Source: Mycobacterium sp. IDR2000157661 (GTDB lineage Bacteria > Actinomycetota > Actinomycetes > Mycobacteriales > Mycobacteriaceae). Taken from it: a stretch of 64,000 nucleotides of DNA. Both the position numbers and the translations under genes were made by a program. Within the stretch, counting starts at the first letter, position 1, and every line of letters begins with the position of its first letter. This document shows, piece by piece, positions 24,704-32,634 of the stretch. The notes under the pieces are model-generated. The model worked only from the letters and a program-made list of their open reading frames with translations, made no database searches and was not told the origin of the DNA. The stretch is from the NCBI RefSeq assembly GCF_022317005.1, contig NZ_CP081006.1:4216001-4280000 (forward strand), written 5' to 3'.

Positions 24704-26041
24704 ATGGACTTGGGCAATGTGGCACCGGCCGCCGATGCCGAGTGGATCGGCCAAGTACCCCACGAGGACCTGGTCCGCGGCGCCCGCCCCCGACTGCCCG
24801 CCGACGATCCGTTCTACGAGCCGCCTGCGAACTTCTACCACGCAGCGCCGGGCACGGTCCTGCGCAGTCGTGACGTCGAAGTGGCCTTCCTGGGTCTGGT
24901 CCCGCAGAAGTTCACCGCCACCCAACTGCTGTACCGCACCACCGACATGAACGGCGCGCCCGAGGCGACGGTCACCACCGTGATCGCGCCCGCCGAGCGG
25001 ACGAACCGCGCTGTCATACCCGTGATCTCGTACCAGTGCGCCATCGACGCGGTGACATCGCGATGCTTCCCGTCGTACGCGCTGCGCCGCCGGGCGGTCG
25101 CGCCCGGCGCGCTGGCCCAGTTCGAGTTCTTCCTCATCGCGGCCGCCCTTGCCGAGGGGTGGGCGGTCTCGGTGCCCGACCACGAGGGGCTCCAGGGAAT
25201 CTGGGGCACCCCGTACGAGCCCGGCTACCGCATCCTGGACGGACTGCGTGCCGCGGTCAGCTGTCAGCGGCTGGGCCTGGACGCGTCCGCGCCGATCGGG
25301 CTGTGGGGATACTCCGGTGGCGGGCTGGCTTCGGCGTGGGCGGCCGAGATGCACGGCCAGTACGCCCCCGAGCTCAACATCGTCGGGGCCGTGCTGGGCT
25401 CGCCGGTCGCCGACCTGGGCAACGCGTTTCGCAGGCTCAACGGCAGCTTCTACTCCGGACTGCCCGGGATGGTGGTGGCCGCCCTGTCGCACGTCTATCC
25501 CGACCTCGACCGGGTCATCCAGGCGCACGCCACCGATGCAGGCAAGGCGATGCTGCTGCGGATCGAGAACATGACCACCGCGCACGCCGTCCTGCGCTAT
25601 ATCGGCATGGACATGGGCAAGCTGGTCGACGTGCCGCTCGAGGAGATACTCGATTCGCCCGAGGTCAAGCTCGTCTTCGACAGCATCAAGCTGGGCACGG
25701 CGGTGCCGACGCCGCCGGTACTGCTGGTGCAGGCGGTGCACGACAAGATCGTCTCGGTGGACGACATCGACGAGCTCAGCGAGATCTACCGCTCGGGCGG
25801 CGCCTCGGTGACCTACCACCGCGATCTGTTCAGCGAACACATGCTGCTGCACCCGATGTCATCACCGATGGCATTGCGCTGGCTGACCGACCGGTTCAAC
25901 GGCAAGCCGCTGTCCGAGCATCTCGTGCGCACCACGTGGCCGACGCTGCTCAACCCGATGACCTATGTCGGCATGGCGCGGCTGGTCAAGATCGCGGCCA
26001 AGGTGGTCACGGGCCGGAAGGTGGAGCGCTCTCCACTGTGA
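24704..26041 (+). CDS. Secretory-lipase-like alpha/beta hydrolase (Rv1592c-like)
   Basis: A 445-residue alpha/beta hydrolase of the secretory lipase (LIP) family. The nucleophile elbow is IGLWGYSGGGLASAWAAE (GYSGG). A catalytic Asp is plausible in VLLVQAVHDKIVSVDDID and a His in RDLFSEHMLLHP. No cleavable signal peptide is evident at the chosen ATG (MDLGNVAPAADAEWIGQ), which matches the start of Rv1592c. A further in-frame region upstream overlaps nrtR. An inverted repeat ATTCTTA/TAAGAAT (24671-24697) lies just before the start. Substrate unknown, probably a lipid ester. Confidence 0.85.
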   Translation: MDLGNVAPAADAEWIGQVPHEDLVRGARPRLPADDPFYEPPANFYHAAPGTVLRSRDVEVAFLGLVPQKFTATQLLYRTTDMNGAPEATVTTVIAPAERTNRAVIPVISYQCAIDAVTSRCFPSYALRRRAVAPGALAQFEFFLIAAALAEGWAVSVPDHEGLQGIWGTPYEPGYRILDGLRAAVSCQRLGLDASAPIGLWGYSGGGLASAWAAEMHGQYAPELNIVGAVLGSPVADLGNAFRRLNGSFYSGLPGMVVAALSHVYPDLDRVIQAHATDAGKAMLLRIENMTTAHAVLRYIGMDMGKLVDVPLEEILDSPEVKLVFDSIKLGTAVPTPPVLLVQAVHDKIVSVDDIDELSEIYRSGGASVTYHRDLFSEHMLLHPMSSPMALRWLTDRFNGKPLSEHLVRTTWPTLLNPMTYVGMARLVKIAAKVVTGRKVERSPL

Positions 26042-26639
26042 CGGGCCGGGCGAGTACCGGCTCGTCCACCGGCGGCCACGCGCCCAGGTCGTCGCGCGCG
26101 GTCGCCACGGCGCTCAACGAGTAGACCAGCGTCGCGACCGCGGCGGGAAACAGCACGGTCAGCGCCGCCTGTAGCGGTGAGTGACCGAAGAACACCGGTG
26201 GCGCCTCGACGACATAGTGCACGCGGTCCTGTTCCGACACGGGCGCCCCGGCGACGTCAATCGTCCCGTAGTGCAGATGCACCAGCAGCGCGCCGACGCC
26301 GGCCGCCGCCGCCGCGCCGAGCGCAGAGCCCGCCGCCAGTGCCGCCGTCATCGTCGGGCCGCGATGGGCGCGCCACTGCCAGACCGCCACCGCCGCGACC
26401 ACAGCCAGGGCGCACAGCATGCCGACGAGCAGGAAGGCGGCGACGAAGAAGTGGTCGCCCTCGTTGCCGAGGTAGGCGCGGACGCGCTCACCGCCGCGGG
26501 TGAGCGCGATGACGCCGTGCACCGGCGGGGCCAGCCACGCCCACAGCGCGCCCACCGCCGTTCCGGCGACGATCAGCGCCGCGATGACCGCACCTGCCGC
26601 GCGGTTGCGCGAGATACTCGGCGCCGGAACGTCGCTCAT
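26007..26639 (-). CDS. DUF2567 membrane protein (Rv1591-like) in the bioB operon
   Basis: A 210-residue protein with four predicted membrane helices (around residues 14-36, 65-88, 95-115 and 158-178). Between helix 3 and 4 a ~45-residue extracytoplasmic loop reads LHYGTIDVAGAPVSEQDRVHYVVEAPPVFFG. It is coupled to bsaP by an ATGA overlap and so belongs to the bioB-bsaP transcript. Function unknown. Its 3' end overlaps the convergent lipase gene by 35 bp. Confidence 0.75.
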   Translation of the reverse strand: MSDVPAPSISRNRAAGAVIAALIVAGTAVGALWAWLAPPVHGVIALTRGGERVRAYLGNEGDHFFVAAFLLVGMLCALAVVAAVAVWQWRAHRGPTMTAALAAGSALGAAAAAGVGALLVHLHYGTIDVAGAPVSEQDRVHYVVEAPPVFFGHSPLQAALTVLFPAAVATLVYSLSAVATARDDLGAWPPVDEPVLARPVTVESAPPSGP

Positions 26640-26827
26640 CGCAGCTCCAGATCCTTGGAGTCGGTGTGCCCGTGGCGCGAACAGGTGGCCGTCCACCCGT
26701 CGGGACGCACCTGGACGACCATGCGGCGGCCACAGTCGGCGCAGAAGCGTGGCGGTTCCAGGCCGAGGCCGGCGGCGGCCGGCACCGCCGTGCCGTCGGG
26801 TTCGCCGGTGTAGACGTTGAACGGCAT
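26636..26827 (-). CDS. bsaP: Biotin synthase auxiliary protein BsaP
   Basis: A 63-residue protein with a zinc-ribbon-like cysteine pattern: RFCADCGRRMVVQVRPDGWTATCSRHG (CxxC...CxxH). It is immediately downstream of bioB (nine bases) and equivalent in place to Rv1590. Small proteins of this family are reported to be required by mycobacterial BioB, supporting its iron-sulfur cluster during conversion of dethiobiotin to biotin. Identification rests on size, cysteine pattern and position. The stop overlaps the next gene (ATGA). Confidence 0.85.
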   Translation of the reverse strand: MPFNVYTGEPDGTAVPAAAGLGLEPPRFCADCGRRMVVQVRPDGWTATCSRHGHTDSKDLELR

Positions 26828-26836
26828 GACTGATTT

Positions 26837-27832
26837 CTACAGGGTCGCGTTAAGCGCCTTGATGGGCATCTGCAGATCGTCGAGCAGTTCCAGGTCGGCT
26901 TCGGCGGGCCGGCCCAGCGTGGTCAGGTAGTTGCCGACGATGACCGCGTTGATGCCGCCGAGAATGCCCTGCTTGGCGCCCAGATCGCCGAGGGTGATCT
27001 CACGACCGCCCGCGAATCGGAGCATGGTGCGCGGCAGCGCCAGGCGGAAGGCGGCCACGGCCTTGAGCGCCTCGGCAGCCGGCAGCACGTCCAGGTCGCC
27101 GAACGGGGTCCCCGGCCGCGGGTTCAGGAAGTTCAGCGGCACCTCGTGCGGGTCGAGTTCGGCGAGGTCGGCGGCGAACTCCGCACGCTGCTCCAGCGTC
27201 TCCCCCATGCCCAGGATGCCGCCGCAGCAGACCTCCATGCCGGCGTCGCGAACCATCTGCAATGTGTCCCACCGCTCTTCCCAGGTGTGGGTGGTGACGA
27301 CGTTGGCGAAGAACGAACGAGCCGTCTCCAGATTGTGGTTGTAGCGGTGCACGCCCATCTCGGCGAGCCGCGTGACCTGCTCCTCGGTGAGCATCCCGAG
27401 CGAGCAGGCGATCTGGATGTCGACCTCGTCGCGAATGGCCTCGATGCCTGCGGCGACCTGGGACAGCAACCGCTCGTCGGGACCGCGCACGGCTGCGACG
27501 ATGCAGAACTCCGTCGCACCGGTCTTCGCCGTCTGCTTGGCGGCCTCCACCAGGCTCGGGATGTCGAGCCAGGCGCTGCGCACCGGGGACGCGAACAGCC
27601 CCGACTGCGAACAGAAATGGCAGTCCTCGGGACATCCGCCGGTCTTGAGGCTGATGATGCCCTCGACCTCGACGTCGGGTCCGCACCACTTCATCCGCAC
27701 CTGGTGAGCAAGCTCGAGCAGCGCGTCGAGGCGGTCGTCGGAAAGCTGGAGCACCTGCAGCGTCTGCTCCTGGGTCAGGCCTTCGCCACGCTCCAGCACC
27801 TGCTGCCGCGCCTCTCCCAAGATGTCGCCCAC
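26837..27832 (-). CDS. bioB: Biotin synthase
   Basis: Radical SAM enzyme that inserts sulfur into dethiobiotin; 331 residues. The cluster motif GGCPEDCHFCSQSG (CxxxCxxC) is intact. YNHNLETARSFFANVVTTHTWEERWDTL, GGILGMGETLEQRAEFA, LNFLNPRPGTPF and the second-cluster region RFAGGREIT follow. GTG start (VGDILGEARQQ) with GGAGG and GAGAGG about 8-14 bases upstream. Its leader carries two hairpin repeats and a BioQ operator. Confidence 0.97.
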   Translation of the reverse strand: MGDILGEARQQVLERGEGLTQEQTLQVLQLSDDRLDALLELAHQVRMKWCGPDVEVEGIISLKTGGCPEDCHFCSQSGLFASPVRSAWLDIPSLVEAAKQTAKTGATEFCIVAAVRGPDERLLSQVAAGIEAIRDEVDIQIACSLGMLTEEQVTRLAEMGVHRYNHNLETARSFFANVVTTHTWEERWDTLQMVRDAGMEVCCGGILGMGETLEQRAEFAADLAELDPHEVPLNFLNPRPGTPFGDLDVLPAAEALKAVAAFRLALPRTMLRFAGGREITLGDLGAKQGILGGINAVIVGNYLTTLGRPAEADLELLDDLQMPIKALNATL

Positions 27833-27852
27833 GCGTGGCCCTCTCCTCCAAC

Positions 27853-27900
27853 TTGAACACGTCGGCGAGCCGACAATTGAACACGTCGGCGAGCCGACAA
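27853..27900. repeat. Two tandem 24-bp hairpin repeats in the bioB leader
   Basis: Two identical units at 27853-27876 and 27877-27900. Each is TTGAACAC, then the near-perfect hairpin GTCGGC-GA-GCCGAC, then AA. The junction creates CAATTG palindromes. A third TTGAACA begins at 27901 in exact 24-bp register and is the left half of the BioQ operator. On the bioB transcript these would be 5' UTR hairpins. Confidence 0.92.
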
Positions 27901-27901
27901 T

Positions 27902-27914
27902 TGAACAGCGTTCA
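27902..27914. promoter_or_regulatory. BioQ operator between bioB and bioQ
   Basis: TGAAC-AGC-GTTCA, a perfect 5-bp inverted repeat with a three-base spacer. It matches the TGAAC-N3-GTTCA box known for mycobacterial BioQ. It is followed by TAGGGT (27918-27923), a TANNNT -10 element ending six bases before the bioQ GTG, so binding would repress bioQ and the divergent bioB. Confidence 0.88.
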
Positions 27915-27929
27915 GGTTAGGGTACGGGC

Positions 27930-28511
27930 GTGCAGCTTCACAAACGCGACGTGGTCGAGGCGGCGACGGCGCTGCTGGACGACTACGGCATCGCCGACTT
28001 GACGATGCGGCGGTTGGCCCGCGAGCTCAACGTCTCCCCAGGCGCGCTGTATTGGCACTTCGCGAACAAGCAAGAGTTGTTGGGGGCGCTCGCCGACCGG
28101 ATCCTCGAGCCGGTGGACGACGTCGGCGGCCATTGGCAGGAGCGCATCGCGGGGGTCTGCTCGGGGCTTCGGGACGCGTTGCTGTCGCACACCGACGGGG
28201 CGGAGCTGGTGTCGGCGAGCTTCGCGGCGGGGCAGTCCGCGGCGATGGCAGGCATTCTCGCCGCGCTCACCAGCGCGGCGGCGGACGCCGGCGTTGCGCC
28301 CGAGCGGGCGGAACTGGCCGCCCGCACCGTCGTCTACTACGTGCTCGGGTTCACCGTCGACGAGCAGTCGCGGCTGCAGTGGGATGCCGCGGGCGCAGCG
28401 CTGCCCGCACAGCAGTCGGTGTTGACGGAGGACCCCAGCGCACGTTTCGCGTTCGGCCTGCGACTCCTCGTGGCCGGTATCGCCGTCGGCGAACGTGAGG
28501 CTCTGCGCTAG
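27930..28511 (+). CDS. bioQ: TetR-family biotin regulator BioQ
   Basis: A 193-residue repressor. The HTH segment is VVEAATALLDDYGIADLTMRRLARELNVSPGALYWHFANKQELLGALADRIL. The C-terminal ligand domain is tetracycline-repressor-like with AELAARTVVYYVLGFTVDEQS. Identified as BioQ from its place divergent to bioB and from BioQ-type operators upstream of itself/bioB and of bioF. The GTG start is probably leaderless. BioQ is the known transcriptional regulator of biotin genes in M. smegmatis; the effector is not visible from sequence. Confidence 0.88.
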   Translation: MQLHKRDVVEAATALLDDYGIADLTMRRLARELNVSPGALYWHFANKQELLGALADRILEPVDDVGGHWQERIAGVCSGLRDALLSHTDGAELVSASFAAGQSAAMAGILAALTSAAADAGVAPERAELAARTVVYYVLGFTVDEQSRLQWDAAGAALPAQQSVLTEDPSARFAFGLRLLVAGIAVGEREALR

Positions 28512-28547
28512 AGAGTCGCCGAATCTCGGCGCATAGGCTCACCCCCG

Positions 28548-28880
28548 ATGATCACCGTCGAGGATGTCCGCGGTATCGCGCTGGCGCTGCCCAGGGCCTA
28601 CGACGGTGGTGCGCGATCGCGTGACGTTCCGGGTCGGACGGCTGGTATTCCTCGCCTTCTCGCCGGACGAGACGGTGCTGGGATTCGGCTTGCCCCGGGA
28701 GGAACGAGCCGGTCTGGTGGCGGCCGAGCCCAAAAGTTCATGCTGCCGAGGCCGTCCGAGATGCAGTACAACTGGGCGGTGGTCCGCCTCGACGCGATCG
28801 AACTCGACGAGCTGCGGGAGCTGATCCTCGATGCGTGGCGCATGTGCGTCCCGAAGAGCGTTGCCGCGCAGATCGATTAG
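28548..28880 (+). pseudogene. MmcQ/YjbR-family protein disrupted by two frame changes
   Basis: The start MITVEDVRGIALALPRAY and the end KFMLPRPSEMQYNWAVVRL to RMCVPKSVAAQID share one frame. The middle, VVRDRVTFRVGRLVFLAFSPDE to EERAGLVAAEP, is in the next frame. Joined, they make a continuous MmcQ/YjbR-like protein of normal length (~110 residues). The first shift is near 28602-28612. The second is at the AAAA run at 28731-28734, where one extra A would restore KKFMLPRP. This is either a true pseudogene or two sequencing errors; the homopolymer makes an error plausible for the second. The last four bases overlap the convergent 2H gene. Confidence 0.75.
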
Positions 28881-29398
28881 CCGATCGGGTACTCGATCCG
28901 ACGGTCGCCGTCCCAGTGCCGCAGACCGGTGATCGTGCCGGGCAGGTCCCGGCCGACCGACCGGATCGTCAGCGCCGTCGGAAGCTGGTCGGGCGGCAGG
29001 CGGCGCGCCAGGGTGACGTGCGGCGTCCACTGCCCCGGATCGGAGTGCGGCAGGGTGCCGTTCGGCAGGTACGGGCGGCACGCGTCGTGCACCTCCGCGT
29101 GCAGGGCCATCAGCTCGCGCGAAGGCACCAGTGAACGCACCAGCGTGAAAGTCCGGCCGCCGAACAGCATCGGCGCGCCGATGATGCAGGTCATCGGCAG
29201 CCGGTCGAGCACCGGCCGCAACGCCTCGTGCACCGCGTCGTCCAGCTGCTCGGCGACCGTCAGCGTGACGTGGGGACGAATGCTCGGCGACCGGTGCCCG
29301 GCCTGGCTGCGCACTCCGGCCGCCATCAGGTCGCCCCATACCCGCCGCACCGCAGAATCGGTGTCGTCGTCGAAGGTCAACTCGACCGAATGCACCAT
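28877..29398 (-). CDS. 2'-5' RNA ligase superfamily (2H phosphoesterase) protein
   Basis: A 173-residue protein with two HxT motifs, IRPHVTLTV and WTPHVTLAR, which form the paired catalytic histidines of 2H phosphoesterases. Start MVHSVELTFDDD, two bases after the bioD stop, so it is the last gene of bioF-bioD. Its role next to biotin genes is unknown; Rv1571 occupies a similar place in M. tuberculosis, from memory. Members of this superfamily hydrolyse cyclic phosphates or 2'-5' bonds; I cannot predict the substrate. Confidence 0.8.
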   Translation of the reverse strand: MVHSVELTFDDDTDSAVRRVWGDLMAAGVRSQAGHRSPSIRPHVTLTVAEQLDDAVHEALRPVLDRLPMTCIIGAPMLFGGRTFTLVRSLVPSRELMALHAEVHDACRPYLPNGTLPHSDPGQWTPHVTLARRLPPDQLPTALTIRSVGRDLPGTITGLRHWDGDRRIEYPIG

Positions 29399-29400
29399 CT

Positions 29401-30059
29401 CTACAGGCTCGCGAGCCAGTCGGTGTCGACCGCCGATGCGCTCATCGCCTCGAACTCCGCGGCACTCAGCACTCCTGCCCCGGCGGGCAGTACCGCACGG
29501 ATCGGCGCCATCCCGGCCAGCGCCTCGCGGTTGCCCTCTTCGGCGACACCCGGTTCGCGAGGCCACGATCCGATCACCAGGCCGGCACATGAAACACCAT
29601 GCGCCGCAAGCGCTTCGAGCGTCAGCGCGGTGTGGTTGAGCGTACCCAGCCTGGAATGTACGACGATCAGCACCGGTGCGCCGAGATCGCCGGCGACGTC
29701 GCGCAACGTCACCCCGTCGCCGATCTCCGCCAGCAGCCCGCCCGCACCCTCGACCAGAGTCAAGTCCGCATCGACCTCGCATACCGATCCGACCAGCTCG
29801 GCGCGCGTGGGCAGCGCCATGCCCGCGCGCTGCGCAGCGGCCCGCGGCGCCAACGGCTCGGGATAGCGCCACCGTCCGCTCAGTCGAGCCACCCCGGCGA
29901 GCCGGCCGACGTCGGCGAGGTCGTCGTCGCGCGGGCTGCCGGTCTGCACGGGCTTGCACACCGCGACGTCGATGCCCAGCAGCCGCGCACGGCAGGCCAG
30001 CGCGGCGGTGGCCACCGTCTTCCCGACGTCCGTATCCGTGCCGGTGACCACGAGCGTGC

Positions 30060-30063
<4 letters not shown>
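29401..30063 (-). CDS. bioD: Dethiobiotin synthetase
   Basis: ATP-dependent carboxylase that closes the ureido ring of dethiobiotin; 220 residues. The P-loop is TGTDTDVGKTVATAALACRA. AVCKPVQTG, LTLVEGAGGLLAE and LIVVHSRLGTLNHTALTLEAL follow. The GTG start (VSTLVVTG) overlaps the bioF stop as GTGA. The open frame extends far upstream through bioF but is not coding there. Confidence 0.96.
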
Positions 30064-31208
<1,145 letters not shown>

Positions 31209-31225
31209 TCGGTTGCCTCCGGGGA

Positions 31226-31298
31226 TGGAACACGTCGGCGAGCCGACAATTGAACACGTCGGCGAGCCGACAAATTGAACACGTCGGCGAGCCGACAA
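31226..31298. repeat. Three tandem hairpin repeats in the bioF leader
   Basis: Units at 31226-31249 (one mismatch, TGGAAC for TTGAAC), 31250-31273 and, after one extra A, 31275-31298. Each is the same 24-bp sequence as in the bioB leader: TTGAACAC, GTCGGC-GA-GCCGAC, AA. The next TTGAACA (31299) is the left half of the BioQ operator. The array lies between that operator and the bioF start. Confidence 0.92.
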
Positions 31299-31299
31299 T

Positions 31300-31312
31300 T
31301 GAACACCGTTCA
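31300..31312. promoter_or_regulatory. BioQ operator upstream of bioF, overlapping the bioA stop
   Basis: TGAAC-ACC-GTTCA, a perfect 5-bp inverted repeat of the BioQ type. The stop codon of bioA (31310-31312) lies within it. It should control bioF-bioD-2H separately from bioA. Confidence 0.87.
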
Positions 31313-32611
31313 GGTTAAGGCACGCGCAACCGCAACCATCGCCGAGGTGATCTGGGCGATCTCGTCCGGTGTGCAGATGTAGGGCGGCATCGCGTAGACG
31401 AGGTTGCGGAACGGCCGCAGCCAGACGCCGCGCCGCACCGCCGACGGGGTCGCGACACGCAGGTCCACCGGCTCCTTCATCTCGATCACGCCGATCGCGC
31501 CGAGCACCCGCACGTCGGCCACCCCGGCCAGCTCGGCCGCCGGCGCCAGCCCCTCCGACAGGCCCGTCCCGATCCGTCGAACCCTCGATCGCCAGTCGCC
31601 CTCGAGCAGCGTCTCCACCGAGGCCACGCCGACTGCGCACGCCAGCGCGTTGGCCATGAACGTCGGGCCGTGCATGAGCGCCCCGGGCTCGTGGGAGCTG
31701 ATCGTGCTGGCGATCTCGCGGGTGCACAGCGTCGCGGCCAGCGTGAGGTAACCGCCGGTCAGCGCCTTGCCCACGCACATGATGTCGGGGACCACCGCCG
31801 CATGGTCGGCGGCGAACAGCTCGCCGGTGCGGCCGAATCCGGTGGCGATCTCGTCGAAGATCAGCAGCACCTCGTGGCGGCTGCACACCGCGCGCAGATC
31901 GGTCAGGTAGCGCGGGTCGTGAAACCGCATGCCGCCCGCGCCCTGCACGACGGGTTCGACGATCACCGCGGCCAACTCGCCGGCATGCGACGCCAGCTGC
32001 TCCTCGAACCCCGCCATGTAGGCCGGGTCGTAGCCGGCGGGCACCTGCGGCGCGAACACCTGAGCCGCGAGCACCGAATTCTCACCGGTCCACAGCTCGT
32101 GCATGCCGCCGTCGGGGTCGCACACGCTCATCGGTGTGAACGTGTCGCCATGGTAGCCACCGCGCCACGTCATCAACCGGTGCTTGTGCCCGCGGCCAAG
32201 GCTGCGCCAGTACTGCAGCGCCATCTTCACGGCGACCTCGATCGACACCGAGCCCGAATCGCTGAAGAACACGGTCTCCAGGCCCTCGGGGGTGATCTCG
32301 ACAAGCAGTTGCGCGAGCCGCGCCGCGGGTTCATGCGTCAGCCCGCCGAACATGACGTGGTTCATGGTGCCCAGCTGTCGGGTGATCGCCGCGTCCAGTA
32401 CCGGGTGGCCGTGACCGTGGATGGCGGTCCACCACGACGCCATCGCATCGAGTGCCTGAATCTCGTTGCCCTCGTGGTGCAGCGTGAGCCACGCTCCGTG
32501 CGCGGCCAGCGCCACCATCGGCGGTTGCGCCTCGGCGCCGATCGTGCTGTAGGGATGCCAGACGTGGGCGGCATCGATCGCGCTGATCTCGGCAGGCGTC
32601 AAGGCTGGCAC
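31310..32611 (-). CDS. bioA: Adenosylmethionine-8-amino-7-oxononanoate aminotransferase
   Basis: PLP transaminase converting KAPA to DAPA with S-adenosylmethionine; 433 residues. HVWHPYSTIG and MASWWTAIHGHGHPVLD are typical BioA starts. FSDSGSVSIEVAVKMALQYW, TWRGGYHGDTF, IVEPVVQGAGGMRFHDPRYL and FDEIATGFGRTGE precede the Schiff-base lysine region CVGKALTGGYLTLAATL. The GTG start lies only 23 bp from the divergent acyltransferase start. I see no BioQ box in that short gap. Confidence 0.96.
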   Translation of the reverse strand: MPALTPAEISAIDAAHVWHPYSTIGAEAQPPMVALAAHGAWLTLHHEGNEIQALDAMASWWTAIHGHGHPVLDAAITRQLGTMNHVMFGGLTHEPAARLAQLLVEITPEGLETVFFSDSGSVSIEVAVKMALQYWRSLGRGHKHRLMTWRGGYHGDTFTPMSVCDPDGGMHELWTGENSVLAAQVFAPQVPAGYDPAYMAGFEEQLASHAGELAAVIVEPVVQGAGGMRFHDPRYLTDLRAVCSRHEVLLIFDEIATGFGRTGELFAADHAAVVPDIMCVGKALTGGYLTLAATLCTREIASTISSHEPGALMHGPTFMANALACAVGVASVETLLEGDWRSRVRRIGTGLSEGLAPAAELAGVADVRVLGAIGVIEMKEPVDLRVATPSAVRRGVWLRPFRNLVYAMPPYICTPDEIAQITSAMVAVARALT

Positions 32612-32634
32612 CTTCGGTAGATTATCCGTCGACC

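Noticed and set aside
27840..27876. Possible leader peptide reading MFNCRLADVF through the hairpin repeats before bioB
   Set aside because: It starts at GTG without a Shine-Dalgarno, and in the bioF array an extra A breaks the same frame. The DNA hairpin, not the peptide, is conserved.
31226..31312. Hairpin repeats considered as a CRISPR array
   Set aside because: Units are directly abutting with no spacers, and no cas genes are present.
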